From Geosiphon pyriformis (taxonomy: Eukaryota > Glomeromycota > Glomeromycetes > Archaeosporales > Geosiphonaceae), in the NCBI GenBank assembly GCA_016748015.1, contig JAAOMT010000503.1, positions 278,305 through 297,742 on the forward strand: a DNA stretch of 19,438 nt, given 5' to 3'. The position numbers and the translations under genes are program-made. This document shows positions 9,062 to 17,580 of this stretch, one piece after another (position 1 is the stretch's first letter; every line of letters begins with the position of its first letter). The notes under the pieces were generated by a model. It was not told where the DNA came from. It saw only the letters and a program-made list of their open reading frames with translations, and did no database searches.

Positions 9062-10431
9062 ATGAATTTCAGAAATTACAACAATCTTAAAAATTATTTG
9101 GAGACTCTTACCATGCCAAAAAATTGGTTTTCAAGTGAAAAACATTATTTACAACATCAGTCAAAACAATATTTCATACATCACAACAAAATTTATTTCA
9201 AAAATCACAAAAACCCAAACCAACCATTCAGATTAGTACAAGAAAATAAAAAAAAAAACAATCCTATATAACATGCATACAGATTCTTCTTTAGCATACT
9301 TGAGAAGAGATAGAACAATTCAAAGAACACTTGAACATTATTTTTGGCCTCACATGCAAAAAGACATTTGACAATATGTAGAATCTTGTGATAGTTATCA
9401 AAGAAGAAAAGGAACTCACTCCACAGAACTTTTAAATCCAATCAAAGTTGGACAACCTTTTGACAGAGTTAGAATTGATTTAGTCGGACCATTATCTATC
9501 ACAACTCAAGGAAATTGCTATATTGCAGTAGCAGTAAATTATCTCACCAAATGGCCTGAAGCTAGAGCTATTCAAAGAGCAAATACAAAATCAGTAGCAA
9601 ATTTCATCTATAAAGACATTATTTGTAGACATGGATGCCCAATTGAACGTTTATCTGATCAAAAAACACATTTTGTGAACAACTTGATACAAAAAATTTG
9701 TGAATGGTTTAATGTCAAAAGACCTCTACTATCATATTATCACCTTCAAATAAATAGACTTATAGAATGTTTCAACAGAACATTGTGTGAATCTTTAGCC
9801 AAAGTCTCAACAGATTTTGAGCAGAAATAGGATATCTTTATTCCATTAGTGTTACTAGCATACAGAACACTAAAACAAGATACTACAAAACACACATCAT
9901 TTGATCTTACTTATGGAATGACAGCAATACTACCAATTAATTTCACAGTAGAAACATATATAGTACAACCAATCAATGAAGAAAACTTTCAAGAAACACT
10001 CCAAAGAAGGGCCTACATTCTTCTTAGTACACTGGAAGAAAAAAGAAAGATAGCAGCAACTCATATTGAACATTCCCAAGCTCAACAAAAAGAAAGACAT
10101 GACAACAAATTACCACCTATAACTGACGAATTTAAAGTTGGAAATAAAGTTTTCTTACACAGAACTAAGGCTGAAAAACAATGGAGTGGAAAATTTAAAA
10201 ACAAATGGGATAGACCATTTTATATTCACAAAATTCTAGGCAATAGATCATACAAGTTAAGACTTGGTGACAAAGTACTAGCAAAAGTTGCATATGGAAA
10301 TAGATTGAAACAATCCTGAACTATTAATTCCACAAATTGGTACATATTCTCCTTTAGTTAATCCTGAAGATATTTTCCGAAATTTAGAACCAATAATTAT
10401 AATAAAACAACAACCAAACTTAAACACTTAA
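9062..10431 (+). pseudogene. Integrase of element B, two frameshifts
   Basis: The N-terminal part opens at ATG 9062 (MNFRNYNNLKNYLETLT) and is cut at 9271. A shift in the A-run near 9247-9260 moves to the frame that reads the rest. The zinc-binding domain is damaged (the second His is Tyr, and the last Cys of CDSY is Tyr). The core has DDE: Asp 9477-9479 (VRIDLVGPL), Asp 9657-9659 (RLSDQ) and Glu 9765-9767 (LIECFNRTL). The C-terminal part, open 9849-10319, carries a GPY/F-type module (WDRPFYIHKIL). After TGA 10317 a one-base shift continues about 38 residues (PELLIPQIGTYSPLV) to TAA 10429. Integrase inserts the cDNA into host DNA. No chromodomain is visible. Confidence 0.9.
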
Positions 10432-10626
10432 TTCAATATATTCTTACAATAATCTTTTTTAATAACACACAAAAACAAGAAAAAATATAGTAAATAATTA
10501 CAAGAAAAAAAAATAAAAAACCCCACACCCAAAAATAATTTTTTTATTCTTTTTAATTTATTAGTTATTTTAGTCATTTTTACCATAATTATTCTCCAAA
10601 ATATCCAACAAATATCCCAAAAATTA
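10432..10626 (+). other. Spacer between integrase and ORF3 ATG, coding a possible membrane segment
   Basis: The ORF3 frame is open back to a TAA at 10495-10497. Between 10498 and 10626 it encodes a basic stretch and then a strongly hydrophobic run (FFILFNLLVILVIFTIIIL, about 10540-10596), followed by QNIQQISQK. No ATG precedes the run. It could be the true N-terminus of ORF3 with its start lost, or a chance reading of AT-rich DNA. Confidence 0.4.
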
Positions 10627-11292
10627 ATGTTAGCCTTGAAAACACTTCCTGACTTATTCATAACGATTAATGAAAGTCAAATTAATTACATTCAAAAAGA
10701 AATCACAGCCCCAGTAGTAAATAATTCTCAGAACTATCATTTTTATAGAAGAAAAACAAGAAGTCACTTTGAAAATAGGTTGCCAAAACTTTTGAGGCAA
10801 GCACTAAAAGAAAACCTTTTAATTGCCCCTATTGACATTCTACCAAATGCCACAATGCAACAAAAACTTCTACTATTTCTTAATAAACAGAACAATGAAC
10901 ATACTTTTATATATAGATATTTTCATATTAGAAAAACACTTTATGAACGAAAACTGGAACTTGAAGCAACCAACATCACTCCTAAGGCTATACAAAAACA
11001 AATTCACAATGAATTCAAGACAGCAGCTGGACCAACAAACACTTGCTACAAACTTAAAGCAGCATCTAGATTTTATGATTTATTCAACACTTGTGAAAAC
11101 ATCCTACAAAATCCAATACTCCATCTAATGAAGATTCAATACATTGGAAAACTCACAAAACTGAAATTTCAACAATTTTCAGACCAGATCACTTTAATTA
11201 TCTTGGACCACTATCTTAATATCACAGATAGTGCTTGGACTTCGATGAAGCTCAGTCTTGAGAAGGAAATTATGTTACCAGTAGAATTTTAG
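10627..11292 (+). CDS. ORF3 of element B: unrecognised protein after integrase (221 aa)
   Basis: Longest open frame in the window after gag A, uninterrupted although the rest of B is riddled with stops. ATG 10627 is the first ATG; the frame is open back to 10498. I recognise no domain. The protein is rich in Lys, Leu, Gln and Asn and likely mostly helical, with landmarks YRRKTRSHFENRLPK, IAPIDILPNATM, TLYERKLELEATNI, LKAASRFYDLFNTCE and IQYIGKLTKLKFQQF. It ends SMKLSLEKEIMLPVEF, with the last 20 bases inside the 3' LTR and the frame running through the PPT. A related reading frame of 219 codons with the same position and end occurs in C2, and again in C1. The env position suggests an accessory protein, but no envelope feature is seen beyond the possible upstream membrane segment. 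Confidence 0.72.
   Translation: MLALKTLPDLFITINESQINYIQKEITAPVVNNSQNYHFYRRKTRSHFENRLPKLLRQALKENLLIAPIDILPNATMQQKLLLFLNKQNNEHTFIYRYFHIRKTLYERKLELEATNITPKAIQKQIHNEFKTAAGPTNTCYKLKAASRFYDLFNTCENILQNPILHLMKIQYIGKLTKLKFQQFSDQITLIILDHYLNITDSAWTSMKLSLEKEIMLPVEF
11260..11272 (+). promoter_or_regulatory. Polypurine tract of element B
   Basis: GAGAAGGAAATTA directly before the LTR start TGTTACCAG. This is the place where plus-strand DNA synthesis is primed. It is preceded by ACTTCGAT...CTCAGTCTTG (11239-11260), similar to the sequence before the PPT of D. Confidence 0.7.
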
Positions 11293-11477
11293 CTATTAAT
11301 TAGCATGAAATTACCTTCATAATTCCTATTATTAATTAGTATACATTATTATTAATTTGATTATCATTTATTATTTAATCAAATTATCAAATATCATTAC
11401 TCAATCAATAATCCGATTTGTACTTTAGAAATTAAGATGATCAAATTACACAATACTCTGAACCATTTAACATAGTC

Positions 11478-11585
11478 AAAATTCGCCGAAATTAATGAAA
11501 ATTGGCCGAAATAATCAAATAGTTCAGTGAAATAACTTGTAGTTTGCCAAAATGTATCTTTAGTTCACCCAAATTATAGCAAAGA
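11478..11585 (+). repeat. Imperfect ~21-bp tandem array in U3 of LTR B
   Basis: About five units such as TTCGCCGAAATTA, TTGGCCGAAATAATC and TTCAGTGAAATAACTT. It matches the array in LTR A and ends about 40 bp before the TATA box. Confidence 0.6.
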
Positions 11586-11624
11586 GAAAAGTACAAGTTC
11601 AAAGATTAGTACTACAACAAATTG

Positions 11625-11632
11625 TATAAAAG
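11625..11632 (+). promoter_or_regulatory. TATA box of LTR B
   Basis: TATAAAAG followed by AAGAGCTT, the same as in LTR A. Transcription from a 3' LTR would read outward into C1. Confidence 0.7.
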
Positions 11633-12570
11633 AAGAGCTTCTCTCTTCAAGAAAATGTATCTTCTCATAGTATTTTATCATAGTATTTTACTTTGGATAT
11701 TTTAATTAAAACAAATCATCTTTTTACATATTCAAATAAAAATTAAATATTCGAAAACCAAATCTTTGATTATTACACTTGAAATTCTCCAAAAAACCAA
11801 CTAACACTTTGAAATTGATTAGCTACCAATTTCAGTAATCTGTTAGCAAATCCAGGTCTGGATAAAAAACGTTTCCCTTGACAGAATTCTATTTCTTTTA
11901 CATTTCTTTTATTTTATTTTTTTTCTTATCATAATCATTTGGGTAGTCTATAGACAAGATCCCTGTAGAAAAGTTGACTTTCACAGCAAAGTAACTACAC
12001 ATTTTTAGTGAGCTTCCAGACAAACAATTCCTGGGAAAAAGTTGATGTTTACTACAACATAACTACATAAAGTAACTGGTAAGAAATTGGCTATTCTACT
12101 TATAAGCCCAGCAGTTTAAATTATAAGAGATAATTTGAAGATAAATTCAGTTACTGGAGGTCCAACTACTTCCTGAAAACGTGAATTCACAGCAAATCAA
12201 CATTAACAACATTCAAGAAAAGAGACAAAAATCTCCAGTAACACTGTCAACAAATGATCATACACTTGTATAATTCTATGTCTTATATTGGCACTCTTAG
12301 AATTCAATATCAAATATTAAATGTACTCTTTAGTCACATTTTATTTAATAATTTTCAAATGCTACAATTACACATTTCAGGAAAAAAGTAGAGAATAACC
12401 AATAAATAATCTTTTATTCCAAGATATTCAAATACTTGAAAGTAAGGAAAAAGAATTTTAGTAATAAAAAAAGATTAAGATAAAAGTTGTTATTTTATTT
12501 ATTTTATTTCCTTGATTTTTAACATGCCTTGTTTTTTAACATGTCTTTTCTATAGCTAAGAGGTTCATTG

Positions 12571-12578
12571 CTTATATA
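12571..12578 (-). promoter_or_regulatory. TATA box of LTR C1
   Basis: Minus strand reads GCTATATAAGCAATGAA. The same string is in LTR C2, directly downstream of the 12-bp array. Confidence 0.65.
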
Positions 12579-12590
12579 GCTATCAAAAAT

Positions 12591-12698
12591 GGTCAATAAT
12601 CAGGTTAATGACTAGGTCAATGATTAGGTCAATGATTAAGTTAATAATTAGGTCAATGATCAAGTCAATGATCAGGTTATTAATTAAGTCAATGATCA
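12591..12698 (-). repeat. 12-bp tandem array in U3 of C1 (9 units)
   Basis: Nine units of 12 bp with plus-strand consensus GGTCAATGATTA, variants AGTCAATGATCA and GGTTAATGACTA. The array sits just upstream of the TATA box in LTR orientation. C2 has eight units at the same place. Confidence 0.85.
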
Positions 12699-12754
12699 CT
12701 ATTTAAAAATAAGATGGCTAATTATATGAAATTGGTGGCTAATATATGTAATAA

Positions 12755-13389
12755 CTAATAAAAAGTATGGGTTTCAATCATAACATTATTCTCTCCAAAA
12801 AGATTGAGTTTTAGCAAAATCAAGCTATTTATAGAATAATTTATTTGAAAAGTTTTGTCTAATTCAAAGCTAACTAGTTTATTAAAGTCTTTGGTGGATA
12901 AGATATATAATATTTAAGGCAAAATAAGTTTTGTATCCAAGAGATCAAATCTTTGTATTAGAGTTTTGGCTCTTTTAGCAATAATTAAAACTCTTGGAAT
13001 ATCTAATCATATATGTCCAAAATTTCTGTCTATATTTCTGAAGTTGTTTTCTTTATTAGTTTCATGTTCTTTATGATTTCATTAAGACAACCATAGAGTT
13101 CTAATTGTCTTCTATATAACAAGTTTTTGTCTATAGGCAAAATTTCTTGAAGTGTTTTTTCAATTGTGCTAAAAGGTGGGAGTATAGCTGCTATTATACT
13201 TTCTAATAGATATTTATCTATTTTCCTACCAATTTTTTCTCTTCTGATAACAGTATGTATACTACTGTTATCAGTTATGGTGGTCTGTTTTCCAATGGTC
13301 AGAGTAATATTTGAATAGTTTTTAATTTAATATTCATAAAGAGTATAGAAAGTGTTTTAAATATTTTGATCCAGAAAATAATTATTTAT
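12755..13389 (-). pseudogene. ORF3 of C1, decayed
   Basis: Same protein as ORF3 of C2, with the ATG changed to ATA (13387-13389). Readable blocks include NNYFLDQNI, LTIGKQTTITDNSS, IDKYLLESIIAAILPP, TLQEILPIDKNLLY and LVSFELDKTFQINY. Stops stand where C2 has Gln or Trp codons (NI-stop-NT, EY-stop-IK, EI-stop-TE, LP-stop-IL), and one frameshift falls after ILDIYD. The frame ends at TAG 12755, 31 bases inside the LTR. No domain is recognised. Confidence 0.72.
12786..12796 (-). promoter_or_regulatory. Polypurine tract of C1
   Basis: Minus strand GGAGAGAATAA immediately before the LTR start TGTTATG. It corresponds to GGAAAGGATAA in C2 and GGAGGGGATAA in D. Confidence 0.65.
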
Positions 13390-13403
13390 GTTAATTAAAA
13401 ATA

Positions 13404-13608
13404 CTGTTAAAGGTTGGAGTAACAAGCTAACAAATAGTAAGGGAAAACAGGATTGTAGAGTAATGAAAGGAATCAAAAAGAATTCAATTTTAAAGAGTGA
13501 ATTGAATAAGTATGGATTCAATGTGCAAGATCAATCTTATAAAATATTTCAGTTGCTATGTTTTTCAAAGGATAACCAAGAATTTGAAGATAGAAGGATA
13601 GTCCATAC
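13404..13608 (+). other. Unassigned 205-bp segment between C1 and C2
   Basis: Does not align by eye with the region upstream of ORF3 in C2 or with any other element here. A plus-strand open frame (13388-13621) crosses it but also runs through both repeat ends, so it is probably chance. It could be a sliver of host DNA or an unrelated repeat. Confidence 0.45.
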
Positions 13609-13917
13609 TGTCAACAAATAATCACACACTGGTATAATTTTATGCCTCACATTGGTGTTCTTAGAATTCAATATCAGGTATTAGATATACTCTTCAGTCA
13701 TGTTTTATTTAATAATCTTCAAATGCTGCAATTACACATTTCAGAAAAAGAGTAAAAAATAACCAACAAGTAATTTTTTATTCCAAAATGTTCAAATACT
13801 TGAAGGTAGGAAAAGAGAAATTAGTGATAAAAGAATTATTAAGATGAAAGTTGTTATTTTTATTTATTTGATTTTTTTGATTTTTGACATGCTTTTCTAC
13901 AGCTAAGAGATTCATTG

Positions 13918-13925
13918 CTTATATA
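13918..13925 (-). promoter_or_regulatory. TATA box of LTR C2
   Basis: Minus strand GCTATATAAGCAATGAA, identical to LTR C1. Confidence 0.65.
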
Positions 13926-13937
13926 GCTATCAAAAAT

Positions 13938-14033
13938 AGTCAATAATCAGGTCAATGACTAGATCAATGATTAGGTCAATAATCAGATTATTGATCAAAT
14001 TAATGGTCAGGTCATTGATTAGATCAATGATTA
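13938..14033 (-). repeat. 12-bp tandem array in U3 of C2 (8 units)
   Basis: Eight degenerate 12-bp units (plus strand AGTCAATAATCA, GGTCAATGACTA, GATCAATGATTA and so on), upstream of the TATA box at 13918-13925 in LTR orientation. Confidence 0.82.
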
Positions 14034-14090
14034 CTTTCTAAAAATAGAGTGGCTAATTTATATGACATTAGTAGTTAATACATGTGATAA

Positions 14091-14747
14091 TTAATAAAAA
14101 GTATAAGTTTTAATCATAACATTATCCTTTCCAAAAAGATTGAGCTTCAGCAAAATCAAGCTATTTATAATGTAATCTATTTAAAAAGTTTTATTTAACT
14201 TAAAGCTAACTAGTTTGTTGAAGTTTTTTGTGGATAGGGTATATAATACTTGAGATGAAATGAGTTTTGTATTCAAGAGACCAAATCTTTGTATTAGAGT
14301 TTTGGCTCTTTTAGCAATAGTTAAAATTTTTGAGACATCTAACTATATAATGCCCAAAATTTCTGCCTGTATCTCTGAAGTTGTTTTCTTCATGAGTTTT
14401 ATATTTTTTATGATTTCTTCAAGGTGACTATAGAGTTTTAATTGCCTTCCATATAACAAGTTTTTATCTATGGGTAAGATTTCTTAGAGTGTTTTTTTAA
14501 TTGTGCTGGAAGGTGGAAGTATAGCTGCTGTTATATTTTTCAACAGATATTTATCTATTTTGCTATTAATTTTTTCTCTTCTGGTAGTAGTTTTTTTTGG
14601 TTTAATAACAGTATGTGTTCTACTGTTATCAATTATGGTGGTTTGTTTTCCAATGATCAGAATAGCATTTGGATAGTTTTTGATCCAATACTCATGAAGA
14701 GTATAGAAGACATTTTGAATGTTTTGATTTAGAAAATAATTGTTCAT
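14091..14747 (-). pseudogene. ORF3 of C2 (219 codons, three in-frame stops)
   Basis: From ATG 14747 (MNNYFLNQNIQNVFYTLHEY) to TAA 14091 one frame is kept with only three internal stops and no shift; length 219 codons against 222 for B. Two stops, at 14484 and in KTF-stop-IDY, face CAA in C1. Landmarks: ILIIGKQTTIIDNSRTHT, TRREKINSKIDKYLLK, NLLYGRQLKLYSHLEEI, AKRAKTLIQRFGLL and LKLNLFGKDNVM. It resembles B's ORF3 remotely: RR-K/E after an NSQ/NSR block, an LLY/TLY-x-R-x-L-x-L block, and a YI/YT-L-x-K-x-x-K/F end. ATG lies 65 bases after the integrase stop. The last 31 bases are in the LTR. Function unknown. Confidence 0.7.
14122..14132 (-). promoter_or_regulatory. Polypurine tract of C2
   Basis: Minus strand GGAAAGGATAA directly before TGTTATG of the LTR. 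Confidence 0.6.
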
Positions 14748-14812
14748 ATCAATTAAAGATATCTTTGTTTTGGGAATAATACATTTATTTATACTTGATT
14801 TTTGCTAATCAT

Positions 14813-16112
14813 TTAAGTCGGTATTACCACAACAGGCAACCAATTAGATTGTTTATGATATTTTTTGAGTCATGTATCATGAACAGGACAATTATTGAAG
14901 ATTGTTCTGGATTGATTTTGAAGAATATAAGAACTATTGTTCAAAACTTTGTTGACTATAAAGGGTCTTTTCTATCAGTTAGAAAATTTATCACCATAAA
15001 CATTGTCTCTATCTGAATGGTATTCTAATACCAAGTCATCAGCACTTAAAAAAAGTGTTTTATAGGTTTTCTTTTTCTTAAGCTTTTTATTGGAACTGTT
15101 TTATCTTTTCAAAAGCAATTATTCATGTTTCTACCAAAAAGTTAAGAATGATACTATGTCTTCTTTGCAAAATGTCTTTGTAATTTTCTATTGTGATTTC
15201 TTCAAAAAATATTGTTTCAATGTTAATTTCTATTGGTAGTGTTGCCATGTATTCATAGAGCAGATAAAAAGATTCATAACTTGTTATGTCATAATTCACA
15301 GTTCTATAAGCAAACAAAGCTAAAAACAGTACTTTGTTCTATAAGTTTGTTTTTTCACTGGTTTTGGCTAAGGTTTTACATAGTGTTCTATTAAAATGTT
15401 CTACTAGATCATTTGTTTAGAAGTAATAAGGAGAGGAAAGTTTATGACATATTTCCATTTTTTTATAAAGTTCTTCAATTAGTGTATTAAGAAAAGCTCT
15501 TTCTTTATCAGATAAAAGTTCTTTAGAGCAGCCCTGACAGCAAATGATATCTTCATAAATGAAATTAATTATTAAGACTGCTGTTTGATTAGGAGTAGTT
15601 CTTGTTTCTACCCACTTTGTAAGATAGTCAGTAGCTATAATAATGTATCTGTTGTCATTAGGAGTTATTGTTAAAGATCCAACAACATTTATATCAATTT
15701 TGTTAAATAGTTGACCAACAGAGATTGGATGAATATCTTTTTTGTGATTGGGTGTGCCTCTTCTTTGACAGATGTCACAGGTTTTGATGTATTCAGCAAT
15801 GTTCTTTCCTAAGATAGACCAATAATAGTAAGCTAAAGTTTTTTGAATTGTCTTTGTTTTTCCAAAGTGTCTAGCTAATGAGTCAGTATATATATTGTAT
15901 ACTACAATTTCTCTTTCTTCAAATTTAATGACTCTTTGGAGGTGGTCAGGATCTTTTCTATTTCTTTTATATAGCTGGTTCTAGTGAATCAAATAAAAAT
16001 TTAATTGTTTGTGCAAATGTTCTCTTTGCTGTTAAGTGTATTCTGGTGAATATTGTTCTTTACCCAAAAATTTCATTAAGACAAAATAGTTGTCCAAGTC
16101 TATTATCATGTT
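14813..16112 (-). pseudogene. Integrase of C2, nearly complete but decayed
   Basis: Zinc-binding part DLDNYFVLMKFLGKEQYS, then QLYKRNRKDPDHLQRVIKF, DSLARHFGKTKT and CDICQRRGTPNHKKD. Catalytic DDE all present: Asp 15693-15695 (KIDINVVGSL), Asp 15507-15509 (LLSDKE) and Glu 15399-15401 (LVEHFNRTL). The late core is open from 15317 to 15123 (FAYRTVNYDITSYESFY). After a TGA and several more stops, one frameshift leads to a GPY/F-type end (DDLVLEYHSDRDNVYGDKF, then KRPFIVNKVLNNSSYIL and LKKYH) finishing at TAA 14813. Its role is cDNA insertion. Stops within make it non-functional. Confidence 0.88.
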
Positions 16113-16167
16113 TGTTTATAAAGGAGTTACTAATAATTAAGTTGGTTTGGTTTGAGAGATTATACTA

Positions 16168-16647
16168 TCACTGGATGGTAAGTCTAGAAAGAGCATTGGC
16201 ATTTTAATGATTTGCTCCTTTGTGGTATTGAATATCATAATCGAATTTATCCAAGTAAAGTATTCAGTGAGTTATTCATTTGTGTTCCAGCTTTTTTTTA
16301 TTGTGCAGTTAAACCAAGACTTGATAATCTGTTATGACTAAGAATTTTGCACCAAAAAGATATTGATCCCAGTAACTAGTAGTCCAAACTACTATTAAAC
16401 ATTCTTGTTCAGTAACTGAATAGTTTTTTTCTGCAGATGTGAAAGATCTATTGGCATATGCTATGGCATGTTTTCTGTTATTTTCATCTTTTTGTGAAAA
16501 GACAGCACCAAGTCCATAGCCAGATGTATTAGTGTGGAGAATAAAAGATTGGTTCAGATTAGATTGTTTGAGAATTGGTTTAGTAACAAGTTTTTCCTTC
16601 AGAATTTCAAAAGCTTTTTGTTGATGAGTGCCCTAGTAATAATTGAC
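16168..16647 (-). pseudogene. RNase H domain of C2
   Basis: Reads KAFEILKEKLVTKPIL, SFILHTNTSGYGLGAVFSQK, HAIAYANRSFTSAEKNYSV, TEQECLIVVWTTSYWDQYL, FLVITDYQVLV, then FDYDIQYHKGANH-stop-NANALSRLTIQ and TGA at 16168. The first catalytic Asp (usually TD) is Asn in HTNTSG, and the last is Asn in NANALSR; the Glu of EQE and the Asp of ITD remain. Stops interrupt the frame. It would degrade the RNA strand in hybrids. Confidence 0.85.
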
Positions 16648-17580
16648 ATTTTTCCTGAGTAGCTGATTGAAAAAAAAGACAATTTTGGAGAAATCTTTAA
16701 TAAATTTGTAATAGTAAGAGACCAAACCAAGAAAAGAGCATAGTTCAAGAACATTCATTGGTTGTTTGATGTTCTGAACTTTTTCAACTTTAGCTGGGTC
16801 AAGGAAGATTCCATCTTTTGTAATAAGATGACCAAAGAACTAGGTGGATTAGCATTCAAAGAAAGATTTGATTGGATTAATCTTGAGGCCAGCATTTCTG
16901 AACAGGTCAAAAATCTTTTGCAAGTGTTCAAGATGTTCATCCCAGGTTTTTGAGTAAACCATTATGTTGTCTAAGTAGACTAAAACAAAGTTTTCTTTTA
17001 CTGATTCAAATACTTTGTCCATTAAGTGTTGAAAGGTGGGAGGGACATTGGTAAGACCAAAAGACATGACTGTGAATTCATAGATATCATACTTGGTAAT
17101 AAAAGCAGTTTTCTTTCTGCTTTTTGGATCCATCTCTACCTGCCAAAATCCAGCAGTTAAGTTAATAATTGAGAAAAAAGCAGCACTATTGAATTTATTT
17201 AGCATTGCATTAATTTTGAAAAGTAGGTACATGTTTCTTATAGTAATGGCATTTAATTGGCAGTAGTTGACACAGAAATGTAGAGTTTTACCTTTCTTGA
17301 ATATCACTACAACTAGAAAAGCCTATTTACTCTTGGTTTCTTGTATAAATTCAAAATCTTTCATCCAGCTTATCACTTTTTTGATAAACTCATCATTGTG
17401 TCAATTGGATTGATAAGGCTTTAAATAGATGAAACAAGTTTTTTTTGTGGTGATAGTGTGTTGTATCACATGAGTTCATCCAAGAATATCATTTTCTTTG
17501 AATATAACTGGGCTATTTTTAGCCAATAGGTTTTCAATGTCAACTTTTCTTTCTTTAGGGGAGGGTTCTTTTTGTTTTAT
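16648..17580 (-). pseudogene. Reverse transcriptase of C2, inactivated
   Basis: The largest open part, 17307-16849, covers the fingers and palm: LHFCVNYCQLNAITIRNMY, FSIINLTAGFWQVEMDPKSR, KTAFITKYDIYEFTVMSFGL, PPTFQHLMDKVFE, VYLDNIMVYSKTWDEHLEHL. Upstream are ENLLAKNSPVIFKENDILG and VIQHTITT; downstream GHLITKDGIFLDPAKVEKVQ and the thumb SFLGLVSYYYKFIKDFSKI. Both catalytic sites are altered: motif A has Asn for Asp (SIINL) and YLDD is YLDN. Stops surround the open part. Family assignment is secure; activity is excluded. Confidence 0.9.

Larger units (their letters stand above)
4321..12243 (+). mobile_element. Element B: Ty3/gypsy retrotransposon with dUTPase and ORF3, 5'-truncated
   Basis: Same family as A: gag, protease, Cys-rich module and LTR all align. 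B begins inside gag at the codon for the Trp of A's ENWQAFKNAF block, exactly where LTR A ends, so its 5' LTR and the start of gag are missing from the window. The rest is present in order: gag, protease, Cys-rich module, dUTPase, RT, RNase H, integrase, ORF3, PPT, 3' LTR. It carries many stops and several frameshifts and has lost RT catalytic residues. Its 3' LTR ends one base from the LTR end of C1. Confidence 0.92.
11273..12243 (+). repeat. 3' LTR of element B (971 bp)
   Basis: Starts TGTTACCAGTAG and ends CTCCAGTAACA. Matches LTR A throughout in inverted orientation, including U3 array, TATA box and the T-rich tract in R/U5 (near 11888-11932). The two LTRs have clearly diverged, so A and B are separate copies rather than two ends of one element. 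Confidence 0.93.
12245..12785 (-). repeat. 3' LTR of C1 (541 bp)
   Basis: On the minus strand it starts TGTTATGATTGAAACC, right after the purine tract GGAGAGAATAA, and ends TTTGTTGACA. It aligns with the LTR at 13609-14121. It contains a 12-bp tandem array (12591-12698) and a TATA box. Apart from the ORF3 end (12755-12785) no coding sequence is seen. Confidence 0.82.
12245..13403 (-). mobile_element. Element C1: 3' end fragment (LTR plus ORF3) of a second gypsy family
   Basis: About 1.16 kb that repeats, in the same orientation, 13609-14762 of C2. It holds the 3' LTR, PPT and decayed ORF3. Homology stops around 13403, just upstream of the ORF3 start, so integrase and all the rest are missing. 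Its LTR end at 12245 lies one base from the end of LTR B. Confidence 0.85.
13609..14121 (-). repeat. 3' LTR of C2 (513 bp)
   Basis: Minus strand starts TGTTATGATTAAAAC after the purine tract GGAAAGGATAA and ends TTTGTTGACA. Aligns with the LTR of C1. One 12-bp unit fewer explains part of the length difference. The next minus-strand bases, GTATG, would be the target duplication if five bases long. Confidence 0.82.

Noticed and set aside
10428-10661. Minus-strand ORF of 77 aa with hydrophobic runs
   Set aside because: Antisense of the B integrase-ORF3 spacer. The sense strand gives a better explanation.
10627-11292. ORF3 considered as a retroviral-type envelope
   Set aside because: No signal peptide at the ATG, no cleavage site, no Cys pattern and no C-terminal anchor. 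Only the position and a possible upstream hydrophobic run fit.
3347-12243. LTR A and LTR B considered as the two ends of one element
   Set aside because: They are in opposite orientation, each with its own internal region; A's gag and pol run left, B's run right.
12591-12698. Short regular repeats considered as a CRISPR array
   Set aside because: Units of 12 bp follow each other directly with no spacers, and they lie in a retrotransposon LTR.
13388-13621. Plus-strand ORF of 77 aa between C1 and C2
   Set aside because: It begins in the antisense of C1's ORF3 start and ends in C2's LTR. No recognisable domain and no independent support.
14795-15016. Plus-strand ORF of 73 aa
   Set aside because: Antisense to the GPY/F end of C2 integrase.
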